Shown piece after piece: positions 1 through 7,225 of a stretch of DNA of 33,584 nt. Under the pieces are notes generated by a model, which worked only from the letters and a program-made list of their open reading frames with translations, was not told the DNA's origin and did no database searches. The stretch spans positions 1-33,584 of the forward strand of contig CAKRCS010000020.1 in assembly GCA_934307695.1 (NCBI GenBank), read 5' to 3'. Numbering within the stretch: position 1 is the stretch's first letter; every line of letters starts with the position of its first letter. The DNA comes from an uncultured Agathobacter sp. GTDB lineage: Bacteria; Bacillota; Clostridia; Lachnospirales; Lachnospiraceae. The position numbers and the translations under genes were made by a program.

Positions 1-65
1 GCTTCGGTTTCGTGAAGTACGGCTTAAAGGCAGCTCGTCGTGCACCACAGTTCTCAAAGAGATAA
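1..65 (+). CDS. rpsI: 30S ribosomal protein S9, C-terminal fragment
   Basis: The reading frame entering the window (first full codon at 3) ends in KYGLKAARRAPQFSKR and a TAA at 63-65. The QFSKR tail is the hallmark C-terminus of bacterial S9, which reaches into the small-subunit P site and contacts tRNA. Only about 20 residues are visible. The residues just before KYGLK read FGFV rather than the usual ERKK-like stretch; this may be a local variant and cannot be judged from the fragment. A terminator follows, so this is probably the end of the rplM-rpsI operon, the rest lying to the left. Confidence 0.85.
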   Translation, partial: FGFVKYGLKAARRAPQFSKR

Positions 66-91
66 TTTCTTCGTGGAAAAGAATTTACAAA

Positions 92-125
92 CCTCAGAAA
101 GCTTTGCTTTCTGGGGTTTTTCTTT
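92..125 (+). terminator. Rho-independent terminator after rpsI
   Basis: An 11-bp stem (92-102 with 106-116, one G-U pair) with a 3-nt loop is followed by a T-rich tract at 117-125. It closes the S9 operon. Confidence 0.85.
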
Positions 126-188
126 ACCCTAAAACGTAATGGCAGATATGACGCTCAGAAATGAAAATATGGACGGTTTTATAAGATT

Positions 189-221
189 ATCATTTATATA
201 AATAAGTGGAAATGATATAAT
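189..221 (+). promoter_or_regulatory. Promoter with dyad for the small-protein/zeta-like pair
   Basis: A -35-like TTTATA at 193-198 is separated by 17 bp from a perfect TATAAT at 216-221. A 7-bp inverted repeat, ATCATTT (189-195) and AAATGAT (210-216), overlaps both hexamers, as expected of a site where a gene product represses its own transcription. The promoter is well supported by the -10 and spacing; the operator role is inference. Confidence 0.5.
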
Positions 222-302
222 AGTCTATAATAAAAAGTTGTAATGCAGTGCGTAAATTAAGATGATTTTGGAATTTTAGGAGAAATTGCGAGGTTATTGT
301 AT

Positions 303-533
303 ATGACAATAGTAAGAACAAAAAATGGAAAAGTTATTAATGTGGTAACCGAGAGGGAAAAAAGCGATACATTAACTGTTTCGGATAGTGAGATGGATAC
401 TCGTGCAGTTGAAGCTGTAAAAGCAGCGATTAGCAAGGCAAAGATATGTAAAAAGCCGGTAGCAGGATATGATAAGGAAAAGAAGGCTGCATACATAGAG
501 TATGCAAATGGAGAAAGAAAGTATGCAGAATAG
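303..533 (+). CDS. Small protein preceding zeta-like ATPase; putative antitoxin
   Basis: This encodes a 76-residue charged protein starting MTIVRTKNGKVINVV. I chose ATG 303 because a GAGG at 290-293 sits 9 nt upstream; an in-frame TTG at 297 is less well placed. The middle is a Lys/Ala-rich helical stretch (DTRAVEAVKAAISKAK) and the C-terminus reads as a short beta segment (AYIEYANGERKYAE). No signal peptide or membrane segment is seen. The last 11 nt overlap the start of the zeta-like gene, implying translational coupling and a partner role. It does not look like the classical epsilon antitoxin, so antitoxin is a guess from size, order and overlap. Confidence 0.6.
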   Translation: MTIVRTKNGKVINVVTEREKSDTLTVSDSEMDTRAVEAVKAAISKAKICKKPVAGYDKEKKAAYIEYANGERKYAE

Positions 534-1077
534 AAGACCGATGGTTCTTGTATTAGCGGGACCAAATGGCTCCGGAAAAAGTACAATTACAACTTTTTTT
601 GAAAAGGTTGGGAAATATACAAACGCTGATGACATTGTTGCAACTACTGGAATGAATAACATGGAAGCAGCTATTTTAGTTGATAAGATGCGGTATGAGT
701 CGATTAGTAAAAAAGAAGACTTTACATTTGAAACAGTGTTATCATCAGAATATAAATTGAATATTCTAAAAAAAGCAAAAGAAGAAGGGTATTTCATTAA
801 ATGCATATTTGTATTGACGGTTGATCCTAAAGTAAATATAGCAAGAATAGAATCGAGAGTTGCAGCAGGAGGGCACAATGTTGACAGCTCCAAGGTAATA
901 GAGAGATATTATAAGTCAATCAACAACATAAAAGAGCTGCTTGGATTATGTGATATTATGCACGTTTATGATAATACGGAAACACCAAAGAGAATCATTC
1001 GTAAGCATAAGGATGATTTGTCTATATATCCGAATGAATACTGGAATGAACAGGATATATTAGAATTGATAGAATAA
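523..1077 (+). CDS. Zeta-toxin-like P-loop ATPase/kinase
   Basis: This is a 184-residue protein with a Walker A motif GPNGSGKST at residues 13-21, a downstream NADDIVA motif and an R-x3-AGGH-x-V segment near residue 120. Together these are typical of the zeta-toxin/predicted ABC-type ATPase family. Classical zeta toxins phosphorylate UDP-N-acetylglucosamine and block cell wall synthesis; many chromosomal relatives have no proven substrate. The start is ATG 523, with GGAG at 510-513, inside the end of the preceding gene; an upstream in-frame ATG at 502 lacks a comparable site. A strong hairpin follows, making this a two-gene unit. Whether it is toxic is unknown. Confidence 0.75.
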   Translation: MQNRRPMVLVLAGPNGSGKSTITTFFEKVGKYTNADDIVATTGMNNMEAAILVDKMRYESISKKEDFTFETVLSSEYKLNILKKAKEEGYFIKCIFVLTVDPKVNIARIESRVAAGGHNVDSSKVIERYYKSINNIKELLGLCDIMHVYDNTETPKRIIRKHKDDLSIYPNEYWNEQDILELIE

Positions 1078-1109
1078 TATTTTTAGTTAAAGAAATTATT
1101 TTACAAAGT

Positions 1110-1143
1110 ATTCCCGGAAGTATGCACGCTTCCGGGAATTTAT
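1110..1143 (+). terminator. Terminator after the zeta-like gene
   Basis: A perfect 11-bp stem (1110-1120 with 1129-1139) and an 8-nt loop, followed by an A/T-rich tract starting TTTATA. The T-run is imperfect, but the stem is very stable. Confidence 0.7.
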
Positions 1144-1182
1144 ATATTCTCAAATTTTATTTCCAATTATTTTGAAAAATCT

Positions 1183-1210
1183 TGTAACGAAATCATATTT
1201 TGACCGTCTA
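1183..1210 (+). promoter_or_regulatory. ECF-type promoter upstream of the first sigma gene
   Basis: TGTAAC (1183-1188), exactly 16 bp, then CGTCTA (1205-1210). This fits the -35 AAC and -10 CGTC pattern used by ECF sigma factors of the Bacillus SigM/V/W group and lies 22 bp before the sigma gene start. It suggests the sigma factor drives its own operon. Confidence 0.65.
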
Positions 1211-1231
1211 ATCTATGTAAAAAGGAGGTGA

Positions 1232-1717
1232 ATGGTTCTGGATTATGAGAAATTGTACAATTCATACTACCTGCAGGTTTTCTCATACGTGATGACGATC
1301 GTTAAAAATCAGACGATTGCCGAAGAAATCACACAAAATGTTTTTTATAAGGCAATGACCGCAAAGCATACATACGAAGGAAGATCCAGCGAATTTACAT
1401 GGCTTTGCAGCATTGCGAAAAACCTTGCGATTGATGAATGTAGAAAAAATACAAAATATGCGCCTTACGATGAAACAGACTCGGAAGCCTCCGACGACAT
1501 TGCAGATAATTATGAGGACAAGGACACTGCAATTCAGATCCACCTCATACTCCATGAACTTCAGGAGCCTTATAAAGAGGTGTTCCAGCTTCGGGTTTTT
1601 GGTGAACTGTCATTTTCGCAGATTGCAACAATCTTTGGAAAAACCGAAAGCTGGGCAAGAGTCACATATCATCGGGCAAGGCTGAAAATCAAAGAGAGGA
1701 TGGATGAAAATGAGTGA
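1232..1717 (+). CDS. ECF RNA polymerase sigma factor
   Basis: A 161-residue sigma-70 family protein. Region 2 lies at about residues 5-70 (QNVFYKAMTAKHTYEGRSSEFTW-like core followed by IAKNLAIDECRK). Region 4 lies at about 105-155 (YKEVFQLRVFGELSFSQIATIF, then GKTESWARVTYHRARLK as recognition helix). The length is normal for the family. The ATG lies only 3 nt after AAAGGAGG, which is short; an in-frame CTG at 1238 is the only better-spaced alternative. The gene overlaps the following membrane anti-sigma gene by 14 nt, so the two are co-translated. An ECF-type promoter precedes it. Confidence 0.9.
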   Translation: MVLDYEKLYNSYYLQVFSYVMTIVKNQTIAEEITQNVFYKAMTAKHTYEGRSSEFTWLCSIAKNLAIDECRKNTKYAPYDETDSEASDDIADNYEDKDTAIQIHLILHELQEPYKEVFQLRVFGELSFSQIATIFGKTESWARVTYHRARLKIKERMDENE

Positions 1718-2693
1718 AAATAAAAGTCAATGCAGAATCGTGCAGGATCTGCTGCCGTTATATTACGACCGCGTGTGCAGCGAGGACAGCAGAAAGCTGG
1801 TCGAACAGCATTTAGCGGAATGCGCCGATTGCAAAAAAATATATGAAGAACTAAACGACGATACCAGCAGCACCATAATGGTAAATGTGACGAGGGACGT
1901 GCTGGCAAGACATGAAAAGAAAGAGAGGAATGCTGCGTATAAGGCAGGCGTTGCCATCGCGGGAATCCTTTTGCTGCCGATCCTTATCACCTTTATCGTT
2001 TCGATGGCAAGCGGAGGCGGGCTTGGCGTGTTCTCTGTGGTTGCGGCATCGATGCTGCTGGTCGCGGCACTCACGGTAGTACCGCTGGTATCCTCCGAAA
2101 AGAAGCTGTTAAAATGTATTCTGTGCAGCGTTTTTGCGTTGCTGCTGATCTTCTTTTTTGTAGATATCATGAACGGCGGCGGAGCGTTTCTTTTCTGGTC
2201 GATCCCGACTTTGTTTGGACTGTCGGCTGCATTCTTCCCGATTGTGATACGGAGTGTCGATCTGCCGCCGGTGCTGGCAGATAAAAAAGCGCTCATTACG
2301 ATGATCTGGGACACCTTGTGGCTGTATCTTACCATATTTATTGTCTGCTATCACTCCGGAACGGCAGGAATGAAAACAGGATGCATTGTTGCGTTTGTTC
2401 TGATGCTCGGAGTATGGATTGTTTTCTTTACAATCCGGTATTTGCCGGTAAACGGACTGGTCAAAGCCGGGATCACCACATGGATATGCAGTATATGGAT
2501 GGTATTTTCAAACGACATCTGCAATCTGCTGCTTGAGCATAGATGGCAGCTGACCATAAGCCACGCGGATTTTACAAATTGGAACGCGGATATTACCTTC
2601 AACGCCAATGTCTATGTGATTGTTCTGATTGTCGGAGGGCTGATCGGGGCTGTCTTGATCGGAAGCGGTCTGATGAGAGGAAAGAAAGCATAA
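1704..2693 (+). CDS. Zinc-finger (zf-HC2) membrane anti-sigma factor
   Basis: The N-terminal ZAS/zf-HC2 signature is visible as Cys10, then His36-x3-Cys40-x2-Cys43, the zinc-binding fold that holds an ECF sigma factor inactive in the cytosol. From about residue 73 onward the protein is strongly hydrophobic with roughly seven or eight membrane segments (for example 73-97, 100-122, 127-150, 155-178, 200-218, 224-246, 300-322). A multi-TM anti-sigma is unusual compared with the common single-TM type and suggests sensing of a membrane or envelope signal. It overlaps the sigma gene by 14 nt, and ATG 1704 is served by GAGAGG. The signal and protease are unknown. Confidence 0.85.
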   Translation: MKMSENKSQCRIVQDLLPLYYDRVCSEDSRKLVEQHLAECADCKKIYEELNDDTSSTIMVNVTRDVLARHEKKERNAAYKAGVAIAGILLLPILITFIVSMASGGGLGVFSVVAASMLLVAALTVVPLVSSEKKLLKCILCSVFALLLIFFFVDIMNGGGAFLFWSIPTLFGLSAAFFPIVIRSVDLPPVLADKKALITMIWDTLWLYLTIFIVCYHSGTAGMKTGCIVAFVLMLGVWIVFFTIRYLPVNGLVKAGITTWICSIWMVFSNDICNLLLEHRWQLTISHADFTNWNADITFNANVYVIVLIVGGLIGAVLIGSGLMRGKKA

Positions 2694-2803
2694 GGGAATG
2701 GTATACCGCGAGAGGCATATATTGTTGCCAATCCAGTCGCCAATGCTATCGTTTCTGCCAGTGCTTTAATTTATAAAATGTATCTAAATTCAAACACATT
2801 TGC

Positions 2804-2832
2804 TTGAAATTGTCAGAGAAATTATGTATAAT
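2804..2832 (+). promoter_or_regulatory. Sigma-A promoter of the cytidylate-kinase-like gene
   Basis: TTGAAA (2804-2809), exactly 17 bp, TATAAT (2827-2832). Transcription would start near 2839, giving a leader of about 97 nt. Confidence 0.75.
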
Positions 2833-2871
2833 ACATATAAATTCAGATAGAACAAGAGTATATACAACAGA

Positions 2872-2886
2872 ATGTAAACGTGTACA
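2872..2886 (+). promoter_or_regulatory. cre-like (CcpA) operator
   Basis: The 15-mer ATGTAAACGTGTACA matches 14 of 15 positions of the catabolite-responsive element consensus WTGNAARCGNWWWCA and lies about 33 bp downstream of the predicted transcription start. It also forms a dyad AATGTA-N6-TACATT. Binding by CcpA or another LacI-family repressor would be expected to block transcription. Confidence 0.5.
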
Positions 2887-2935
2887 TTTTATAAGAAAGG
2901 CACGAATATGATATACAGGCAGGAGAGGTGGTCGT

Positions 2936-3529
2936 ATGGAGAAACAACTAATTATTTCTTTGGGACGTGAATTTGGCAGTGGGGGACACATTATCGCGCA
3001 ACAGCTTGCAGAGCGATACAAGATTCCGCTGTACGATTCAAATTTGCTGCGGGATGTTGCTGTGGAGAAGGAAATGAACGCGGAGAAGCTGCAAAAGTAT
3101 GATGAGAACCCGAAAAATGTTCTTTTTACCAGGACAGTTCGCGGGTATAGCAGTTCACCGGAGGAGAATATTGCGCGAATGCAATTTGACTATTTAAAGA
3201 GCAAGGCGGATGCTGGTGAGTCCTTTGTTATCGTGGGGCGTTGCGCAGAGAGTGTGCTCAAGGGCAATCCAAACCTGATCAGTATTTTCATTTTAGGAGA
3301 TATGGAGCAGAAAATCGTCCGCACGATGGAGAGCAACAATATTTCCAAGGAGAAAGCGGTGATGCTGATCGAGCAGCAGGATAAAAAGCGCAAGACGTAT
3401 CACAACCATTATTGTGAAGGCAAGTGGGGAGACTCCAGAAACTATGACTTGTCGATCAACAGCAGTAAGCTTGGACTCGACGAGACCACCCGCATCATAG
3501 CGGAATACATAGACAGCCGGCGCAAGTAA
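2936..3529 (+). CDS. Cytidylate kinase-like family protein
   Basis: A 197-residue P-loop protein beginning MEKQLIISLGREFGSGGHII. The GREFGSGG segment (residues 10-17) is the modified Walker A of the cytidylate kinase-like group common in Clostridia. Further family marks are the YDSNLLRDVA segment, FVIVGRCAESVL near residue 100, and DKKRKTYHNHYCEGKWGDSRNYDLSINSS near 150-180. It is distinct from housekeeping Cmk, and the substrate is not established. RBS GGAGAGG precedes ATG 2936. It is monocistronic between its own promoter and a terminator, with a cre-like site in the leader. Confidence 0.85.
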   Translation: MEKQLIISLGREFGSGGHIIAQQLAERYKIPLYDSNLLRDVAVEKEMNAEKLQKYDENPKNVLFTRTVRGYSSSPEENIARMQFDYLKSKADAGESFVIVGRCAESVLKGNPNLISIFILGDMEQKIVRTMESNNISKEKAVMLIEQQDKKRKTYHNHYCEGKWGDSRNYDLSINSSKLGLDETTRIIAEYIDSRRK

Positions 3530-3586
3530 GGGGCGGAGAATGCATCCGGACACGCGGACGGCATTATAAAAGAATAGTAAGAATTG

Positions 3587-3624
3587 GAAAAGGGGACAGC
3601 GTAGAGCTGCCTCCTTTTTTACTT
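3587..3624 (+). terminator. Terminator after the cytidylate-kinase-like gene
   Basis: The arms at about 3588-3600 and 3606-3618 pair over 13 positions with one mismatch and one G-U, and lead into a run of six T. Confidence 0.7.
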
Positions 3625-3693
3625 TGTTTTTCTAATGACAACAAAAAGTTTCCAAATGTTGTGATATTACGATATGCTATTTTGTATTATAGG

Positions 3694-3707
3694 TGAAAGA
3701 TCTTTCA
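3694..3707. promoter_or_regulatory. 14-bp perfect palindrome before second ECF sigma gene
   Basis: TGAAAGATCTTTCA is a perfect palindrome ending 3 nt before the AAAGGAG ribosome binding site (3711-3717). It could be a repressor site or a small leader hairpin; nothing more can be said from sequence. Confidence 0.35.
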
Positions 3708-3723
3708 GACAAAGGAGAGCAGT

Positions 3724-4209
3724 GTGGAGCCGAGAGAGTATCAAAGGATTGTAAATCTCTATATTGACATGGTATACCGAGTTGCACTGAACGGATGCAA
3801 AAATCCGTATGACGCGGAGGATGTAGTGCAGGATACTTTTTTAAAACTGCTAAAGTGCAAAAAGCCCTTTGAGAGTGACGCGCATGTGCGAAACTGGCTG
3901 ATACGGGTAACGATCAATGCGTGCAAGAGCATCTGGTCATCCCCATGGAAAACCAGAACCCTCGCATTGGACGAGCAGTTTGAGGGCGCGTATGTAGAAC
4001 CTAAGTTTACAGACGAGGAGCACGGCAGGATATTTGAAAAGGTCATGGAACTGCCACCAAAATACAGAGAACCGCTATACCTATATTACTTCGAGGAGTT
4101 TTCCATAAAAGAAGTAGCCCAGATATTAAAACTGTCGGAAACCGCTGTCCAGACAAGACTTCAGCGCGCAAGAAACATGATAAAAAATGACGTAGGAGGC
4201 ATTTTATGA
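3724..4209 (+). CDS. ECF RNA polymerase sigma factor (second)
   Basis: A 161-residue sigma-70 family protein with a GTG start at 3724 behind AAAGGAG. Region 2 carries AEDVVQDTFLKLLKC and HVRNWLIRVTINACKS (residues about 30-70). Region 4 carries LPPKYREPLYLYYFEEFSIKEVAQIL and LSETAVQTRLQRARN (about 108-155). It shares little with the first sigma factor beyond the family pattern, so the two likely serve different stimuli. It overlaps the next gene by ATGA, the mark of a sigma/anti-sigma operon. No clear ECF-type promoter was recognised upstream. Confidence 0.9.
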   Translation: MEPREYQRIVNLYIDMVYRVALNGCKNPYDAEDVVQDTFLKLLKCKKPFESDAHVRNWLIRVTINACKSIWSSPWKTRTLALDEQFEGAYVEPKFTDEEHGRIFEKVMELPPKYREPLYLYYFEEFSIKEVAQILKLSETAVQTRLQRARNMIKNDVGGIL

Positions 4210-5000
4210 GAGAAGAAAATAAAGAACTGTGGGGATATAAGGAAACCTTTTCTAAGGTACATGCCTCTGAACAGCTTAAGGAAAGGGTGATAAATATGGC
4301 AGAGAACAGGAAAAAATCAAATCAGATGGCAGTTAAATTTGGTGCTTGCGCAGCGGTAGCGGCGCTGGCGCTTGGAATCTGCTTCCATAGCCAGATCCAG
4401 ACATTTGCAGAGCGGATCATGGCAAGGGGAACAACACAGCTAGGTGAAAAAGTGATAAGTGCAGAGATCGGCGGCATCACGGTTCACAATCTGACCAAGG
4501 ATCAGCAGCAGGCGGCGTACAAGACGATCGAGGATGTGGAATCGGTTCTTGGAGTAGATCTGCTGTCGAGCGATGCGGCATACGACATGCCGGTGAGAGC
4601 CATCTCAATAAACCGCTGGTCAGATGAAAACGGATGGGCGATCTTGAGCGTAGATGCAGCAGCCTACTATGTAAATGATATGGAAATGGCAATCGATGAA
4701 GATCCGAGCGGAAATCTGCTCAAGGCAACGGGTGACAATCCGTATCAAATCTCTTATGAGGCGGAGCTGTACAACACCGTTCAAAAGAATATCGAGAACG
4801 TTGTAAGTGATTACAAGGGTGCAGTCTGGACAGAGGAATATGAGACCGCTGACGGGCTGCAGGCAGAGGTATTTCGCTTTGGCGGAAACTACAATGCGAT
4901 CATCTGCCATGACGGAATCCTTTATCGTTTTGCAATCTCAGGGGGAACAACAGATGGAACGCTGGAAGAATTGAAGGCGTTTCTTGATACATTAAAGTAA
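4206..5000 (+). CDS. Single-pass membrane anti-sigma-like protein, DUF4367-type C-terminus
   Basis: A 264-residue protein translationally coupled to the sigma gene (ATGA overlap). Residues 1-42 are charged and cytosolic, the expected sigma-binding part. One membrane segment follows at about 44-62 (FGACAAVAALALGICF). The remaining ~200 residues would be extracytoplasmic and end in a DUF4367-like motif (ICHDGILYRFAISGG, then LEELKAFLDTLK). There is no Cys/His zinc motif, in contrast to the anti-sigma of the first pair. The anti-sigma role is inferred from gene order, topology and overlap. Confidence 0.75.
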   Translation: MREENKELWGYKETFSKVHASEQLKERVINMAENRKKSNQMAVKFGACAAVAALALGICFHSQIQTFAERIMARGTTQLGEKVISAEIGGITVHNLTKDQQQAAYKTIEDVESVLGVDLLSSDAAYDMPVRAISINRWSDENGWAILSVDAAAYYVNDMEMAIDEDPSGNLLKATGDNPYQISYEAELYNTVQKNIENVVSDYKGAVWTEEYETADGLQAEVFRFGGNYNAIICHDGILYRFAISGGTTDGTLEELKAFLDTLK

Positions 5001-5050
5001 AATGGCGTAAGTAAGGGTTGAGCGCAGGGCAACAAAGCGTTGATTTACAT

Positions 5051-5104
5051 CATCCTCCTTTTGGCATACAATAAGAAATCATAAGGGCAGACAAAAGGAG
5101 GATG
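5051..5104. promoter_or_regulatory. 13-bp inverted repeat covering the RBS of the XRE gene
   Basis: CATCCTCCTTTTG (5051-5063) is the exact reverse complement of CAAAAGGAGGATG (5092-5104). The right arm contains the whole Shine-Dalgarno AAGGAGG of the gene starting at 5108. As RNA, if the transcript starts upstream of 5051, this hairpin (28-nt loop) would hide the ribosome binding site; as DNA it could be an operator. Confidence 0.6.
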
Positions 5105-5107
5105 TAT

Positions 5108-5854
5108 ATGTCAAACCGGATTGGACAAACAATCTGCACGCACAGGCAGCTTGCGGGAATGACGCAGGAGGAGCTTGCGGATCGGCTGGGAGTGACGCCG
5201 CAGGCGGTCAGCAAATGGGAGCGGGGAAACGGAATGCCGGATCTTGCGCTCGCGGGCGATATCTGTAAGGTGCTTGGGATAAAGGCGAACGAATTGCTTG
5301 GCGTGGAGGAAAAAGTCGTCGAGAACGGAAGCTTTGCAGACGATGCGGAAATTCGAAGCAATCTGATCGCAGAGCCGTTGCTGCTGGAGTGCGGCGTGGA
5401 TCTGATTCCCTGCATCGCACAGGGACTGCAGACCGGGTATGTCAATCAGAAGCGGCTGGAGCTTGCGAAGGCGAGTGGAAAGCTGATCCCGCTCATCCGC
5501 ATCCGGGATAATACACAGTTAGCCCCGAAATCGTACCGTGTATTATCTTATGATAAGGTACTTCTGGAAGGCAACTGTGAGCGTGTGGATGAAACTGCGT
5601 ATTGTCAGATGGTAGATGCGGTATTTTCATGTGGCAGCGACAATTACGATTACCTGATCAACAAGCAGATCGTAAAGACACTGGTGGATAATCTGCGGGA
5701 GAACTATCCGGGAATCGTGGATGACCTTATTCCGGAAAAAGTCTCTTATTTACAGATCGAGCGCAAGCTTCAGCAGATCGTAAGAGAGGGCGGTTCCATA
5801 AGAGACCTGATCCACATAATTGAAGAAATGGAAGAGGCTGCTTCCTGCTTATAA
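5108..5854 (+). CDS. XRE-type HTH protein with FlhA (FHIPEP) cytosolic-domain-like C-terminus
   Basis: A 248-residue protein. ATG 5108 is chosen because AAGGAGG ends 6 nt upstream; an in-frame ATG at 5102 abuts the SD. Residues about 1-60 are a classical XRE/Cro helix-turn-helix (MTQEELADRLGVTPQAVSKWERG). The rest closely resembles parts of the cytosolic domain of FlhA: LIPLIRIRDNTQLAPKSYRV at about 126-145 matches the FlhA V-PPIRIRDN-QL-P-Y-I block. LVDNLRENYPGIVDDLIP at 192-209 and GGSIRDLIHIIEEMEE at 228-243 match the LLDNLKE-YP-LV-ELVP and G-SIRDL-TILE blocks near the FlhA C-terminus. No transmembrane part and no flagellar neighbours are present. The similarity is recognised from memory, not from a search; the ligand and target are unknown. 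Confidence 0.75.
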   Translation: MSNRIGQTICTHRQLAGMTQEELADRLGVTPQAVSKWERGNGMPDLALAGDICKVLGIKANELLGVEEKVVENGSFADDAEIRSNLIAEPLLLECGVDLIPCIAQGLQTGYVNQKRLELAKASGKLIPLIRIRDNTQLAPKSYRVLSYDKVLLEGNCERVDETAYCQMVDAVFSCGSDNYDYLINKQIVKTLVDNLRENYPGIVDDLIPEKVSYLQIERKLQQIVREGGSIRDLIHIIEEMEEAASCL

Positions 5855-5876
5855 AAGCGGGAAACAGCCTCTTTTT
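5834..5876 (+). terminator. Terminator overlapping the stop of the XRE-FlhA-like gene
   Basis: GAGGCTG (5834-5840) pairs with CAGCCTC (5865-5871), with an inner near-complementary stem, and five T follow (5872-5876). The left arm lies inside the last codons. Confidence 0.85.
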
Positions 5877-5938
5877 GTGGAAAGAACTGCTGTTGCGTAA
5901 AAACGGAAACAGAGCTTTCCTGTAAAAATTTTAAAAAT

Positions 5939-7225
5939 CTAAACGGTTGTATTTACGCCGTTGATGGTTGCGTGTTCATTGTCTTTCATCGGGATGACAA
6001 GGCATTTTTCACCATCGATGATCTGGGACTTGATCTGTGAAGCCTTCTCCGGTTTAACGCGGAGGACGACATCGTAGGTCTTAGTCTCTGCGATATAGTT
6101 GTCGATCTCCTCCTGCTTCTCAATGAGCTGGGAGGTTCGCTCCTTCAATTCATCATCCTTGGCATTCAACTGGAGTGTAAGATCGCCGACCTGATCCTCC
6201 AAAGCCATTTTCTCTGCGCGGATCTCATTGGCTGCGAGCGCCTTTGCATCGATGACATGCTCGGCTACCGGCGGCTTTTCCCCGAATACCTCCTCAACGG
6301 ATTTACCGATGCGGGAGGCTTTATCTTCATCAATCTTGCTATCGGCAAGGACTTTTTCAATGACGCCGGAGTCCAGCACAAACGGATCATCGTCCTCGTC
6401 GTGTGTCTCAGCGTATTCATCCACCATATCGCTTAAATTCTGCTGGATGTCTAAGAGCAGTCCGTCTGTCTCCTCATCATCCGGTCCGAGAACGTTGCGG
6501 ACGATCGAATGAAATGCCATCTTCTGCTCTGTGGCAGTGCGCTCGATCTGGCATCCGAGGCAGTTGGTCATAAACTCAGAATGCGGCTCCTTGGTGTTTT
6601 TCGTATAGAAAAGTGTGGAGTGGATGTCGGTGCTTCTGTCGTTAAAGGCAGGGAAGAGGAACGCGGTGTCCGGTGCTCCGACCACCCAGTCACGGATACG
6701 AGGTCCGATCCGCTGCTCATCCTCGCGGTAGCCAAGTCCCGGCTTGGACAGATCGACCGGACAGATCGCGCAGATCAGGTACTCAAAGGCTTCCTCGGAC
6801 TCGTCCAGATTGATGTTGTCGTTGGTGCGCTTCATTACATCATACACATCGTGGTACAGAAGAATCAGATAGTTGCCGGCATGGTCATAGGTATCGATGA
6901 TCAGATCGTAGTAACGGTCTAACAGAGTCTCGTCCTCCAGCTTGGTATCGCGGAGTGCCATCAGAATCTGCTGGCGGCCGCCGACCGCCTCCTCCTCTGT
7001 CGGGAAATGCAGTTCGAGCAGGTTGTTGCCAAGTGTGCCGGAAAGTGCCTTGTTTGCGATCTCCAGATATTTGAAAAACTCATCTTCTTCCAAATTTAAA
7101 AATTTACCGCCCCATTTGCAGATCTTGTTGTGATTGCAGTCGACATAACAGCCGCACAGGTGGGTAAATGTCACGCTCTCTTTTTTGAAGCGGCGCTTCA
7201 ATTCCAGTATTTCTTTTTTATTCAT
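5939..7225 (-). CDS. DUF4317 domain-containing protein
   Basis: A 428-residue soluble protein beginning MNKKEILELKRRFKKE. The family pattern is clear: CGCYVDCNHNK early, FLNLEEDEFFKYLEIANKALSGTLGNNLLEL, YDHAGNYLILLYHDVYDV, ICAICPVDLSKPGLGYRED and IRDWVVGAPDTAFLFPAFNDRSTDIHS. These blocks are shared by DUF4317 proteins of Lachnospiraceae and relatives. An acidic region near residues 250-290 and a probable coiled coil at about 335-385 (LEDQVGDLTLQLNAKDDEL) precede a small C-terminal domain. The function is unknown. It is transcribed divergently from the TetM-like gene; a TATAAT-like hexamer lies on the minus strand near 7273-7278. Confidence 0.9.
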   Translation of the reverse strand: MNKKEILELKRRFKKESVTFTHLCGCYVDCNHNKICKWGGKFLNLEEDEFFKYLEIANKALSGTLGNNLLELHFPTEEEAVGGRQQILMALRDTKLEDETLLDRYYDLIIDTYDHAGNYLILLYHDVYDVMKRTNDNINLDESEEAFEYLICAICPVDLSKPGLGYREDEQRIGPRIRDWVVGAPDTAFLFPAFNDRSTDIHSTLFYTKNTKEPHSEFMTNCLGCQIERTATEQKMAFHSIVRNVLGPDDEETDGLLLDIQQNLSDMVDEYAETHDEDDDPFVLDSGVIEKVLADSKIDEDKASRIGKSVEEVFGEKPPVAEHVIDAKALAANEIRAEKMALEDQVGDLTLQLNAKDDELKERTSQLIEKQEEIDNYIAETKTYDVVLRVKPEKASQIKSQIIDGEKCLVIPMKDNEHATINGVNTTV

